From Mesorhizobium terrae (GTDB lineage: Bacteria > Pseudomonadota > Alphaproteobacteria > Rhizobiales > Rhizobiaceae), in assembly GCF_008727715.1 (NCBI RefSeq), contig NZ_CP044218.1, forward strand, positions 2,807,501-2,871,500: a stretch of 64,000 nt of DNA, written 5' to 3'. Position numbers and translations under genes: made by a program. Below are positions 10,358-19,243 of this stretch, in pieces; positions within the stretch are counted from its first letter, which is position 1; each line of letters opens with the position of its first letter. The notes under the pieces were generated by a model. It did not search any database and was not told the DNA's origin. It saw nothing but the letters and a program-made list of their open reading frames with translations.

Positions 10358-11481
10358 GATCTGCACTCCCGATAAGCGGTGTTAAGTGAGGCTATTGTCG
10401 CGGCGCTGTCGGCTTCGCGGCGCAGGAAGGCGTGGACGATGTCGCCTGCGCGATCCTGCAGTTTCATGTATCCATGGTAGCGGGGACGCACCCAGGCCGT
10501 CTCGAGCGTCCGGCGCGTATTCCTGAAGAAGTCGCTTGTCGTGTTGTTGCAGACGTCGTCATCCCACGCGGCCGCGTGAGCCGGTTGACCGCCACTCGAT
10601 GTGAAAAGGCCACGCTGGCAATCGCCTCCGGCAATCCAGAAGGCGTAGTCGACCGCAATGTCTTTGTGTTTGCTGAAGGCCGACACCGCGATGCCGGTGC
10701 CGCCGAGGACAGTGCCTTTCGGTGTGGCCTGCGAAATACCGGGCGCGTCGTGGAATACCAGGAGATGGGGACAAAAACCGTCCCGCGAATAGTTTGTATA
10801 GCCGTAGCCGAACGGCGAATAGGAGGGACCATCTGCGTCGCGGCCCATCCATTCATAGATGCCAATCGGGTCAAGCGACAGGCAGCGCTTGTCCATCAGG
10901 CCCGCGATCTCGGCCAGCAGCTCAAGCACATGCCCGGCATGTTCCCGGTCCAGCAGATCGTCGTCAGTCTCAGCGACCGGGTAGTCAAGATTTCGAGCGA
11001 TGCCGAAGAACGTCATCAACGCGTTGATCGGAACCAGGGCAAACGCAACCTCGTCTTTACGGGCAAGGTCCAGCACCTCGCGCCACAGTGCTGGGGCTTG
11101 CCTCAGTCTGTCAGGACGCAGGCAAGCGACCGGCGTGGCTGTATCGATCGCCAAAGCCCATTGCCGTCCGGCAAATTGATAGGATGGATGCGACAAGCCT
11201 ACCGAGCACGCCGCGAGCCGCGCCATCTCATCGTCGCGCAGGCCGTCCAGCGGCAACAGGTTTCCTTGCTGGGCAACCTCGCCAACATGCGGATGGTCGA
11301 TCACCATCAGATCGTAGGTTTCAGCCATTTCCGCGATAGGCCGGTCGGCGAAGGCCTGAAGGCTTCGCTTTTCCCAGGTAATGCTGACACCCGGATGCCG
11401 TCTGGCATAGTCGAGCGAGGTGGCGACCATCGGGTCAAAGCCGCGCGAATGATCCCAGGTCATCCCACGCAGATCAGCCAC
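10354..11481 (-). CDS. Solute-binding-protein-like protein without a signal peptide
   Basis: A 375-residue protein resembling family 1 extracellular solute-binding proteins ([17 protein letters not shown] start, [47 protein letters not shown]). It has no hydrophobic N-terminus and so is predicted to be cytosolic. The GTG start at 11481 overlaps the MaoC stop and has AAGGAG 7 bp upstream. Upstream extension would stay inside the MaoC gene and adds only arginine-rich sequence. Its position between a MaoC gene and a CoA-transferase gene suggests a ligand-sensing or carrier role in the pathway rather than ABC uptake; this is inference. Confidence 0.75.
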   Translation of the reverse strand: MADLRGMTWDHSRGFDPMVATSLDYARRHPGVSITWEKRSLQAFADRPIAEMAETYDLMVIDHPHVGEVAQQGNLLPLDGLRDDEMARLAACSVGLSHPSYQFAGRQWALAIDTATPVACLRPDRLRQAPALWREVLDLARKDEVAFALVPINALMTFFGIARNLDYPVAETDDDLLDREHAGHVLELLAEIAGLMDKRCLSLDPIGIYEWMGRDADGPSYSPFGYGYTNYSRDGFCPHLLVFHDAPGISQATPKGTVLGGTGIAVSAFSKHKDIAVDYAFWIAGGDCQRGLFTSSGGQPAHAAAWDDDVCNNTTSDFFRNTRRTLETAWVRPRYHGYMKLQDRAGDIVHAFLRREADSAATIASLNTAYRECRS

Positions 11482-12043
11482 GCGCGGGCTCCTTCTGGTT
11501 CTGTCTTTTCCTGGCCTCTTCGGCAAAATCGGCCGGATTTCGGTAGGATGCAGTCAAAAGGTGTTCGGCGTAGAGGGCAATCTCGCCTTCGTTCTTGAAG
11601 ACCGAATAACTGACCCTGAGCTTGCCCATCGTCTCATTGTGAACCTCCTTATGGAGGTTCTTGCGGATCGTGTAGATTGTGTCCCCGATGAACACCGGCT
11701 TGATAAAGCGCAGGCGGTCATAGCCGTATGAGAAGGAATTCAAGCAGTTCGTTGCCGCCAGTCCGAGGCCAAGTGAGAAAACGAACGCGCCCGCCACGAG
11801 CCGCCGCCCGAACACTCCTTCTTCCCTGGCGAACATGTCATCGCTGACATAGGGGTGATGGTCCATGACCAGGCTGTTGAACAGCATGGACTCGCCTTCG
11901 GCGATCGTACGGCGGATCGACCTTATTTGATCGCCGACTTGAAAATCCTCGAAGTACCAGTCCTCTGAATTCCAGACAGGAATGGCGGCGTGCTCTTTTG
12001 GCAGGCCGGGTAATCCCCTGGCTCGAACGCCGATTTCGGCCAT
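11474..12043 (-). CDS. MaoC-like hotdog protein lacking the usual catalytic His
   Basis: A 189-residue MaoC-family hotdog protein, first gene of the minus-strand operon. Hydratase 2-type motifs normally read G-D-x-N-P-x-H; here the equivalent stretch is MDHHPYV, keeping Asp but with Val where the His is expected. Downstream it shares the SYGYDRLRF...PVFIGDT segment with the second MaoC protein at 12183. I prefer the ATG at 12043 ([10 protein letters not shown]), with GGGAGG 9 bp upstream; an ATG at 12049 is possible. It may be the structural partner of an active MaoC subunit, or act on an atypical substrate. Confidence 0.82.
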   Translation of the reverse strand: MAEIGVRARGLPGLPKEHAAIPVWNSEDWYFEDFQVGDQIRSIRRTIAEGESMLFNSLVMDHHPYVSDDMFAREEGVFGRRLVAGAFVFSLGLGLAATNCLNSFSYGYDRLRFIKPVFIGDTIYTIRKNLHKEVHNETMGKLRVSYSVFKNEGEIALYAEHLLTASYRNPADFAEEARKRQNQKEPARG

Positions 12044-12182
12044 CGGCATCTCCCTCCCAGGATGGTGTCTGCCCTCTTCGTGGCAGGCGCGGCCGCTTTT
12101 GATGGGCAACACATCGCAGACGTATTTTCACTTGTCAAATTCTTTTTCATATATCAAATTTGTAAAAATCAAGGAGAGAGCA
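12044..12182. promoter_or_regulatory. Divergent promoter region between the two catabolic transcription units
   Basis: This 139-bp AT-rich spacer separates divergently transcribed MaoC genes and must contain both promoters. It holds a perfect 8-bp palindrome, CAAATTTG (12155-12162), and a related TCAAATT copy at 12135-12141, about 19 bp away. These repeats are candidates for an operator of the IclR-type regulator encoded at 13861. Purine-rich AAGGAGAGAG (12171-12180) is the ribosome binding site for the plus-strand MaoC gene. Operator identity is inferred. Confidence 0.5.
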
Positions 12183-12632
12183 ATGGAAGTCCCCCAGCAC
12201 TTCGAGGACTACAGGGTCGGCGACGTGCGTCAGTCAGGCGGACGCACGATTACAGAGGCCGATATCGTCATTCACGCCGGACACTCCGGCGATTTCTTTC
12301 CACACCACATGGACGCCGAGTTTTGCCGGGGGCAGCCCTTCGGCCAGCGCCTCGCACATGGAACGATGACGTTTGCGATCGGCATCGGTCTCACCGCGAC
12401 CCAGATAAATCCGCATGCAATGACCTATGGCTACGAACGGCTGCGTTTCCCCAATCCGGTTTTCGCAGGCGATACGCTCAGAACCAGGATCACGATTGGC
12501 CGAAAGGCCGACGACCCGAAGCGGTTGGGATACGGACAGGTTGTCGAGATATGCGAGACGACCAATCAGGACGCCAAGACGGTGATGTACTGCGAACACA
12601 TCCTCCTAGTGAAGAAAGAGGGTACGCCATGA
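12183..12632 (+). CDS. MaoC-family dehydratase
   Basis: A 149-residue single-hotdog MaoC protein. The active-site segment reads GDFFPHHMD, retaining the Asp and His of R-specific enoyl-CoA hydratases, then GQRLAHGTM and TYGYERLRFPNPVFAGDT. It probably hydrates or dehydrates an acyl-CoA thioester. The ATG is preceded by AAGGAGAGAG. The stop overlaps the start of the Gfo/Idh/MocA gene (ATGA). It could form a heterodimer with the His-less MaoC protein encoded across the divergent promoter. Confidence 0.88.
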   Translation: MEVPQHFEDYRVGDVRQSGGRTITEADIVIHAGHSGDFFPHHMDAEFCRGQPFGQRLAHGTMTFAIGIGLTATQINPHAMTYGYERLRFPNPVFAGDTLRTRITIGRKADDPKRLGYGQVVEICETTNQDAKTVMYCEHILLVKKEGTP

Positions 12633-13699
12633 CATCGATCGAGCATTCCGAGCAGAATTGGCCGGCACCGAACAACCCCAAGCCAATAACGATTGTCGGG
12701 GCTGGCGGCATCGTACGCGATGCTCATCTGCCCGCATACAATCAGGCCGGACTGAAAGTGTGCGCGGTGACCGATCTCGACGCGGGCCGGCGCAGCGCGC
12801 TCGCCGCGGACCACGACATCGGCAAGGTCTATGGATCGGTGGCGGCCGCCGTTGCGGCGCTGGGGACAACTTGCGTCTACGATGTGGCTGTACCGCCGGT
12901 TGCGATCTTGAGTGTGTTGCGGGATTTGCCCGAGCATGCCGCCGTGCTGATCCAGAAGCCGATGGGCTTGGATCTCGCCGGCGCCAGAGAAATACGGGCA
13001 CTGTGCCGGGAGCGAAAGCTCAAGGCTGCGGTCAATTTCCAGCTCCGGTTTTCGCCGATGATGATGGCGGCGCGGCAGGCGATCGCGAAGGGCCTGATCG
13101 GCGATCTTCTGGAGATTGAAGTGCATGCGAACATCTTTACACCATGGACCTTGTTTCCCTTCTTGCTGACGATGGATCGAGTGGAGATACTCGTTCACTC
13201 GATCCATTACCTCGACAGCATCCGTGCCTTGTTCGGTACGCCGAAAGGGGTGTTTGCACGATCGATGGGTGACCCGCGGGCGCCGGGTTTCGCTCAGACG
13301 CGAACCAGTGTCATGCTTGATTGGGGTGACCAGCGACGCGGGCTGATGAGCATCAATCACAATCACCAGGCTGGGCGGAAATTCCAGTCGGCATGGTTTC
13401 GTATCGAGGGAACCGAGGCGACCATGATGATCAAGCTCGGCGTTTGTTTCGACTATCCACGTGGCGAAGCCGACGAGCTTTGGTTCTGTCCGAACGGCGG
13501 CGAATGGCGACAGGTGCCGCTAACGGGAAGCTGGTTCATTGAGAGCTTCATGGGACCGATGCGCAACGTCCAGCGCTTCGACGCGGGCGAAGACGACCGC
13601 TTGTTCTCCGGCGTTGAAGACGCGTTCGAAACCATGGCGCTGGTGGAAGCCTGTTTCGATGCGATGGAGCGTCCGCCCGTCCCCCTTCAATTGAACTAG
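12629..13699 (+). CDS. Gfo/Idh/MocA family oxidoreductase
   Basis: A 356-residue NAD(P)-dependent sugar dehydrogenase-type protein. An N-terminal Rossmann motif (TIVGAGGIVRDAHLPAY, residues 18-34) is followed by the QKPMGLDL lysine motif of the nicotinamide site and a catalytic-type histidine in HSIHYLD. The C-terminal alpha/beta domain would bind a sugar or polyol. The ATG overlaps the MaoC stop by 4 bp. Substrate specificity cannot be read; oxidation of the imported sugar or inositol-like compound is plausible. Confidence 0.9.
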   Translation: MTSIEHSEQNWPAPNNPKPITIVGAGGIVRDAHLPAYNQAGLKVCAVTDLDAGRRSALAADHDIGKVYGSVAAAVAALGTTCVYDVAVPPVAILSVLRDLPEHAAVLIQKPMGLDLAGAREIRALCRERKLKAAVNFQLRFSPMMMAARQAIAKGLIGDLLEIEVHANIFTPWTLFPFLLTMDRVEILVHSIHYLDSIRALFGTPKGVFARSMGDPRAPGFAQTRTSVMLDWGDQRRGLMSINHNHQAGRKFQSAWFRIEGTEATMMIKLGVCFDYPRGEADELWFCPNGGEWRQVPLTGSWFIESFMGPMRNVQRFDAGEDDRLFSGVEDAFETMALVEACFDAMERPPVPLQLN

Positions 13700-13860
13700 C
13701 ATTTCGCTCCATATGGTTTGACGAACAGCGATTCGCTGGAGAATTGTCACAAACACTAGGAGAAGGATCGACCTCTCTTGCGGCGCAACCTGCCGGCTTC
13801 CGTATAACGGTGCCGGAGACCTCCAGCCGCTGGCGATCCGAGCTTTGGGAGCCGGCAACA

Positions 13861-14679
13861 ATGAATCGACCGCCAATCTCCGATCCGGATGCATCATCCC
13901 CACGTTACACGGCCCCTGCGCTCGAAAAGGGGCTCGATATTCTGGAACTGCTGGCATCTTCAGAAGGCGGTTTGACTCAAACCGAGATCGCGAAGGAACT
14001 CGACCGCTCGGTTTCCGAGATATTCCGCATGTTGGTTGTCCTGGAGGCACGAGGTTACATCGCTCAAGACGGAACGTCCGACCGTAATGTGCTGACGACG
14101 AAGCTGTTCGAACTTGCGCACAAGACGTCGATCATTCGCAGACTTTCAACAGCGGCTGGCCCCGCAATGCGGGAGTTGGCAATCGCAATCAATCAGTCCG
14201 TGCATTTGGCGGTGCTTTCGGAAGACGCGGTGCTCATTGCAGCACAGGTCGATCCTCCGGCAAGGCACGTGCTTTCCGTGCGCCTTGGAACACGGGTCGA
14301 TCTTTGGCGCGCATCATCTGGTCGCGTCATGATGGCGTTTCAGCCCGAAGAGACCCTCGCTGCCATGTTCGACCGGGTAGCGCTACCTGAAGATGTGAGC
14401 GAAGTGCGTCTTCGCGAGGACCTCGCGGAGGTGCGAAAGCGTGGCTATGAGGTTGTAGACAGCTTCGTGATCCGCGGCGTGGTCAACATCTCGGCTCCGG
14501 TTATCGACTACACGGGCGAAGCCATCGCCGCGCTGACGGTCCCCTATATCGAACGGTATGGCGAGCATACCAGTTTCGATACGTGTTGCCGGCTAACTCT
14601 GGGCGTTGCGGCAAACCTCTCTCGCTTATTGGGGGGAGGGGCTCGGTTTTCCGAAAGCGAAGCACCCTCGTCGCCTTAG
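13861..14679 (+). CDS. IclR-family transcriptional regulator
   Basis: A 272-residue IclR regulator. The N-terminal winged HTH (ALEKGLDILELLASSEGGLTQTEIAKEL, then SEIFRMLVVLEARGYI) lies at residues 18-70, and the C-terminal effector domain contains the usual SVHLAVLSEDAVLIA and VRLGTRVDLWRASSGR segments. The ATG at 13861 gives the conserved N-terminus. Located 161 bp after the dehydrogenase gene and in the same direction, it is the obvious local regulator of the flanking catabolic operons. IclR proteins usually lose repression, or switch to activation, on binding a pathway carboxylate. Confidence 0.92.
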   Translation: MNRPPISDPDASSPRYTAPALEKGLDILELLASSEGGLTQTEIAKELDRSVSEIFRMLVVLEARGYIAQDGTSDRNVLTTKLFELAHKTSIIRRLSTAAGPAMRELAIAINQSVHLAVLSEDAVLIAAQVDPPARHVLSVRLGTRVDLWRASSGRVMMAFQPEETLAAMFDRVALPEDVSEVRLREDLAEVRKRGYEVVDSFVIRGVVNISAPVIDYTGEAIAALTVPYIERYGEHTSFDTCCRLTLGVAANLSRLLGGGARFSESEAPSSP

Positions 14680-15638
14680 GTTGTGAAAGGCGGCTTCCTT
14701 GCATTATTGTTTCTGGCGTTTCGACGAATTAGCAAGAAATGACGCTAGAAGATCGCGCGGTTTTCCCTCCTGCTTTCGCGACAGGCTCTCACCGATATGC
14801 CTGAGTTTCAGCAAGCTTATGCCCGCATGATGAGCGCAAAGTTATCCCAGAAAGATAGAGATTGCGGCCGGACGACCGCTTTCTCGATGTTCTCACCCGA
14901 AACCAGCCAGTCCGCTCTCGGCCCCAATCTAGATGCGCTATTTGGCTCTAATTGATGACTGCGACACGGATGAGCCGCCGGCCCGAATTGTGGGTTGCAT
15001 GCCAGTTCCCGGCTCTAGCAGACATGCAATTTGCGTCGATCTTTAAGTTTCCCGGGTATGGCGCCCGCAACCTAAGCGCCACCATACAGAGCGCTACAAA
15101 ATTCCCCAGCTAGCTGTTGCGCGTTGATCAAATGCAAAATGCGGCTTTGTTGGCTTCCTGACCGGTCGCGGTCATTTGTCGACGGAAATCGAGAAAATCT
15201 TTCACGACGACACTAGCGCTGCCACGATTAGGGGCTTTGGCGGCGTTGGGGCTGTCTCCCGACGAATGGTTGCGGAAGGTGATAGTATCAGTAGTGGAAG
15301 ACGATCTTTACCGATCTGTCGTTGATGACAGGTTCGAATCCCATCTGGGTTAGTTGGGATGGAGGATTGGTCGAAGCCGTTCGCGCCGACTATTCGATAG
15401 ATTCACAATCATTTTTGGGTGTGGTCGGTCGACGGGATTTACAAATGCTCGATCCTGTCTGTTGACATGTTAAGGGGTTGCCACTCCTCAAGGATATGAT
15501 CGGACTTCTCTGGCCCAATCGTATTAGCAACACCTCACAATTGATTTCCACTTTTTGTTTGCAGCCAATGCTTGCATCGCTTTCTTCAAAGTGCAGAAGT
15601 TGGCGGTGAGGAAACTTTCTGTTGCGCGGGGCGGGCGT
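14680..15638. other. Gene-poor spacer between catabolic and secretion loci
   Basis: No convincing gene is visible on either strand in this roughly 960-bp stretch. It contains a short hairpin CTGTC-GTTGAT-GACAG (around 15318) followed by a T-arm-like TTCGAATCCC that does not fold into a tRNA. The boundary between two unrelated functional blocks makes it a plausible insertion junction, but no flanking direct repeat was seen. Confidence 0.5.
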
Positions 15639-17792
15639 GTGAACAGTGTCGAGCCGCATGCGGCTCCAGTCGATACGGGCGTGGTATGCTTGGCGTTGAT
15701 CGCGCAATATTTGCGGCGACCAGCGGATGCCGATGTCATCCGGCATGATCTTGGACTGGTTGTCGATGTAGCAGGCCGCGAGGACATTGTCAGAGCCGCC
15801 AAACGCCTAAAACTCAAGTCGCGCGTGGTGCGCCCCGCGGCAAAACGGCTGGATCGGCTGGCGCTGCCTGTCATCGTCGAGAAGGCAAGCGGCGGCTTTG
15901 CCATCTTGGCTGCGCTGTCCGCCGACAAGGTGCTTATCCAGGATCCCGCGATCGGTGCCGCGCAGGAACTGTCCCGAGGCGAATTCGAGGCGGGATGGAG
16001 TGGCTTTGCCATCCTGATCACCAGTCGTGCCTTTGCCGACGGGTTTGCCCGGCGCTTCGATTTCTCCTGGTTCATTCCGGAGATGATCCGTTACCGCTGG
16101 GTCTTCGCCGAAGTGCTGCTTGCCTCGTTCTTCGTGCAATTGCTCGGCCTGATCTCGCCGATCTTCTTCCAGCTGGTCATCGACAAGGTGCTGGTCCACA
16201 ACGGCCTGACAACGCTGGAAGTGCTGGTGATCGGCCTCTCCGTGGTGTCGTTGTTCGAGGTGCTGCTCACCGGCTTGCGGACTTATGTGACGACACACAC
16301 GACCAGCCGGATCGATGTGGCGTTGGGTGCCAAGCTGTTTAATCATCTCCTGGGGTTGCCGATCGCCTATTTCGAGGCGCGCCAAACCGGGCAGACGGTG
16401 GCCCGCGTGCACGAACTGGAGAACATCCGCGCGTTTCTCACCGGGTCGGCGCTCACCGTGCTGCTCGACGTGTTCTTTCTCTTTGTGTTCCTGGCTGTGA
16501 TGTATCTCTACAGCCCATGGCTGACCTTGATCGTCGTCTGCTCGATCCCGGCCTATGTGCTTTTGTCGGTTCTGGTCACGCCCGAGTTCAGGAGGCGGAT
16601 CGAAGAGCGTTTCAACCGCGGCGCTGAGAACCAGACCTTTCTGGTTGAATCCATCGTCGGTGTCGAAACGCTGAAAGCTATGGCCGTCGAGCCGCAGATG
16701 CAGCGGCGCTGGGAGGATCAGCTTGCCGGCTATGTGCAGTCCGGTTTCCGTACCTCGAACCTCGGCAACATCGCCTCGAACACAGCCCAGTTCATCTCCA
16801 AGGCCGTCATCGTCTTGACGATGTGGTTCGGTGCCAAGGCGGTGTTGGCGGGTGACATGACGGTTGGACAGCTGGTCGCCTTCAACATCATGGCCGGGCG
16901 CGTCTCCGGGCCGGTGCTGCGGCTGGCGCAGCTGTGGCAAGACCTGCAGCAGGTGCGTATCTCCGTTGACCGGCTGGGCGATATCCTCAATGCGCCGGCG
17001 GAACTCACCGGCAGCGCCGGCCAGGGATCGCTGCGCAAGATCGTCGGCCAGGCCAATTTCGACCATGTCTCCTTCCGCTACCGGCCGGGCGAGCGCGAGA
17101 TCCTGAGCGACGTGTCGTTCTCCGTCGAGCCGGGCGAGATCGTCGGCATTGTTGGCCCATCCGGCTCCGGCAAGAGCACGGTCGCGAAATTGTTGCAGCG
17201 CCTGCATGTGCCCGAACGCGGTCGTGTCATGATCGACGGTGTCGATCTGGCTCTCATCGACCCGCGCAGCCTGCGCCGGCAGATCGGCGTGGTCTTGCAG
17301 GAGAACGTGCTGTTCAGGCGCACGGTGCGCGAGAACATCGCGTTGTCCGATCCCTCGCTGCCGCTTGACCGGGTCATCGAGGCGGCAAAGCTGTCCGGCG
17401 CGCATGAGTTCATCGTCAAATTGAAGTCCGGCTACGACACGGTGCTGGAAGAGCGTGGCGCCAACCTTTCCGGCGGCCAGCGCCAGCGCATCGCCATTGC
17501 CCGCGCGCTCGTCACCAATCCGCGCATCCTTATCTTCGACGAGGCGACCAGCGCGCTCGACTATGAATCGGAATATGTCATCCAACAGAACATGAAGAAG
17601 ATGGCGCAAGGCCGCACCGTCTTCATAATAGCACATCGGCTGGCGGCGTTGAGGGATGCGACCCGGATCATCACCATCGAGGCTGGCCGCCTGACCGAAC
17701 AGGGAACCCATAGCGAGCTTCTCGCCAGGAACGGCCGCTACGCTCAACTCTACCGCCTGCAAGGCGGGACGCTATCAGAAGCGGCGGAGTAG
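15639..17792 (+). CDS. Type I secretion ABC exporter (HlyB-like, degenerate C39 domain)
   Basis: A 717-residue fused exporter. The N-terminal C39-like domain (about residues 1-125) has DTG where the protease has its catalytic Cys, and GGFAIL where the catalytic His is expected, while the DPA aspartate remains. It is therefore a non-cleaving substrate-docking domain as in HlyB and LapB. Six transmembrane helices follow (about 140-430), then the nucleotide-binding domain: Walker A GPSGSGKST near residue 506, signature LSGGQRQR, Walker B ILIFDEATSALD and H-loop AHRL. The start is uncertain: GTG at 15639 gives the family-type VNSVEPHAAPVDTG N-terminus, and an upstream TTG at 15555 would add 28 residues. 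The HlyD gene begins 5 bp downstream. Confidence 0.9.
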   Translation: MNSVEPHAAPVDTGVVCLALIAQYLRRPADADVIRHDLGLVVDVAGREDIVRAAKRLKLKSRVVRPAAKRLDRLALPVIVEKASGGFAILAALSADKVLIQDPAIGAAQELSRGEFEAGWSGFAILITSRAFADGFARRFDFSWFIPEMIRYRWVFAEVLLASFFVQLLGLISPIFFQLVIDKVLVHNGLTTLEVLVIGLSVVSLFEVLLTGLRTYVTTHTTSRIDVALGAKLFNHLLGLPIAYFEARQTGQTVARVHELENIRAFLTGSALTVLLDVFFLFVFLAVMYLYSPWLTLIVVCSIPAYVLLSVLVTPEFRRRIEERFNRGAENQTFLVESIVGVETLKAMAVEPQMQRRWEDQLAGYVQSGFRTSNLGNIASNTAQFISKAVIVLTMWFGAKAVLAGDMTVGQLVAFNIMAGRVSGPVLRLAQLWQDLQQVRISVDRLGDILNAPAELTGSAGQGSLRKIVGQANFDHVSFRYRPGEREILSDVSFSVEPGEIVGIVGPSGSGKSTVAKLLQRLHVPERGRVMIDGVDLALIDPRSLRRQIGVVLQENVLFRRTVRENIALSDPSLPLDRVIEAAKLSGAHEFIVKLKSGYDTVLEERGANLSGGQRQRIAIARALVTNPRILIFDEATSALDYESEYVIQQNMKKMAQGRTVFIIAHRLAALRDATRIITIEAGRLTEQGTHSELLARNGRYAQLYRLQGGTLSEAAE

Positions 17793-17797
17793 GGGCG

Positions 17798-19243
17798 ATG
17801 GGACGCATCTGGCAAGCCGTTCGACATGGGATCGCCAGGGAGCGACAAGAAAAACGCCCGCGTCTCAATGCCGATGAACGGCAGTTCCAGGCGGCAAGCA
17901 TCGAAATCCTCGAAACGCCGGCCTCGCCGACGGCGCGCGTCTTTGCCGGACTGATCATCGTCTTTGCCTGTGGGGCGGTGGCCTGGTCGTGGTTCGGCCG
18001 CATCGACACCTTCGCCACGGTGCAGGGCAAGATCATTCCGATCGGCAAGGTGCAGGTGATCGAACCGCTGATCACCGGGCGTGTGAAAGCCATCCACGCG
18101 AAGTCCGGCGACCATGTCCAGGCTGGGCAAACACTTGTCGAACTCGACCCCGCCGAGCAGATGGCGGAACGCCAAAAACTCGCCGGCAATCTGGCGATCG
18201 CCGAAGTCTCGGCGGCCCGCTTGCGGTCGATGATCAAGGCGGTTGACGAAAGAATGCCACTGATCGAAGCGCGCTTCACCGCGCCTTCGAATGCGCCGAG
18301 CTCGCTCATCGACCTGCAGCAGCAGCGCATGCGCCAGTCGCTGGCCGCATATGAGGCGGAACAGCTCAGTCTCGCCGCCGACATTGCCGCGAAAAAAGTC
18401 GAGATCGAGCGCGGCGCCAAAACGCTGGCCGAGCGCCAGAAGCTGGTCAATCTGACCGGCGACCGGCTCGATGTCTTCGAGGAGCTCGAAGGCCGTGGCC
18501 TCGGCATCAAGTCGCGCACCATCGACGCGCGCCAGAGCAAGCAGGATCAATTGCTGGCGGTTGTCACCGACGAAGGCCACATCGCCGAACTCGGAGCAAC
18601 CAAATCCGCGCTCGAAGCGCGCAAGCGCGAACGCCACGAAGCCTATCTCGACAAGCTGATGACGGAACTGACCGATACGGACAAGGAGATCGGCACGCTG
18701 CGGCAGGATCTCACCAAGGCGGAACTGTTCGAGCGGGCGAGCACGCTGAAAGCCCCGGTTTCCGGCCGCGTGCAACAGGTGGAAATCACCACCTTTGGCG
18801 AGGTCGTGCAGACCGGCCAGCGCCTGATGGTGGTGGTGCCCGACGGCACGGCACTCGAAGTGGAAGCGATGCTGCTCAACAAGGACAAGGGTTTTGTGCG
18901 CGAGGGCCAGAGTGCCCGCATCAAGCTCGAGGCATTCCCCTTCACCCGCTACGGCACGCTCGATGGCTCGGTGCAGTCGGTCTCCAACGATGCGATTCCC
19001 GCCAAGCCGACAGCGGGCACCAAGGAAGCCGCCCCAGACACTGCTCAACAAACAGCCGGACCGCTCGTCTTCCCGGTGCGCATCGCCATGGCGGATACCA
19101 GCATCCGCGCCGATGGCCAGGACGTCCCACTAACGCCCGGCATGTCGGTCACCGCCGAGATCAAGACCGGCGATCGCCGTGTCATCGAATTCCTGCTCGA
19201 TCCACTCATGGAGATGAAAGATGAGGCATTCCATGAAAGATGA
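17798..19243 (+). CDS. Type I secretion membrane fusion protein (HlyD family)
   Basis: A 481-residue periplasmic adaptor. It has a short cytosolic N-terminus, one membrane helix (about residues 46-66), a biotinyl-lipoyl-like half (GKIIPIGKVQVIEPLITGRVKAIHAKSGDHVQAGQTL), a long alpha-helical coiled-coil hairpin (about 120-310), the second lipoyl half (LKAPVSGRVQQVEITTFGEVVQTGQ) and a beta-barrel with the VEAMLLNKDKGFV segment typical of HlyD. It would link the ABC exporter to an outer-membrane TolC-type channel, which is not encoded nearby. Its last 23 bp overlap the next gene. Confidence 0.93.
   Translation: MGRIWQAVRHGIARERQEKRPRLNADERQFQAASIEILETPASPTARVFAGLIIVFACGAVAWSWFGRIDTFATVQGKIIPIGKVQVIEPLITGRVKAIHAKSGDHVQAGQTLVELDPAEQMAERQKLAGNLAIAEVSAARLRSMIKAVDERMPLIEARFTAPSNAPSSLIDLQQQRMRQSLAAYEAEQLSLAADIAAKKVEIERGAKTLAERQKLVNLTGDRLDVFEELEGRGLGIKSRTIDARQSKQDQLLAVVTDEGHIAELGATKSALEARKRERHEAYLDKLMTELTDTDKEIGTLRQDLTKAELFERASTLKAPVSGRVQQVEITTFGEVVQTGQRLMVVVPDGTALEVEAMLLNKDKGFVREGQSARIKLEAFPFTRYGTLDGSVQSVSNDAIPAKPTAGTKEAAPDTAQQTAGPLVFPVRIAMADTSIRADGQDVPLTPGMSVTAEIKTGDRRVIEFLLDPLMEMKDEAFHER

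Noticed and set aside
15310..15360. tRNA-like T-arm sequence (ACAGG-TTCGAAT-CCC) in the spacer before the secretion locus
   Set aside because: The arms do not pair as a T-stem and no D-arm, anticodon arm or acceptor stem can be built around it. Its orientation is also opposite to that needed for a left attachment copy of tRNA-Val.
15807..17762. 651-codon minus-strand frame opposite the ABC exporter gene
   Set aside because: Antisense shadow of a well-supported exporter with all ABC motifs; the translation is Asp/Gln/His-rich with no domain.
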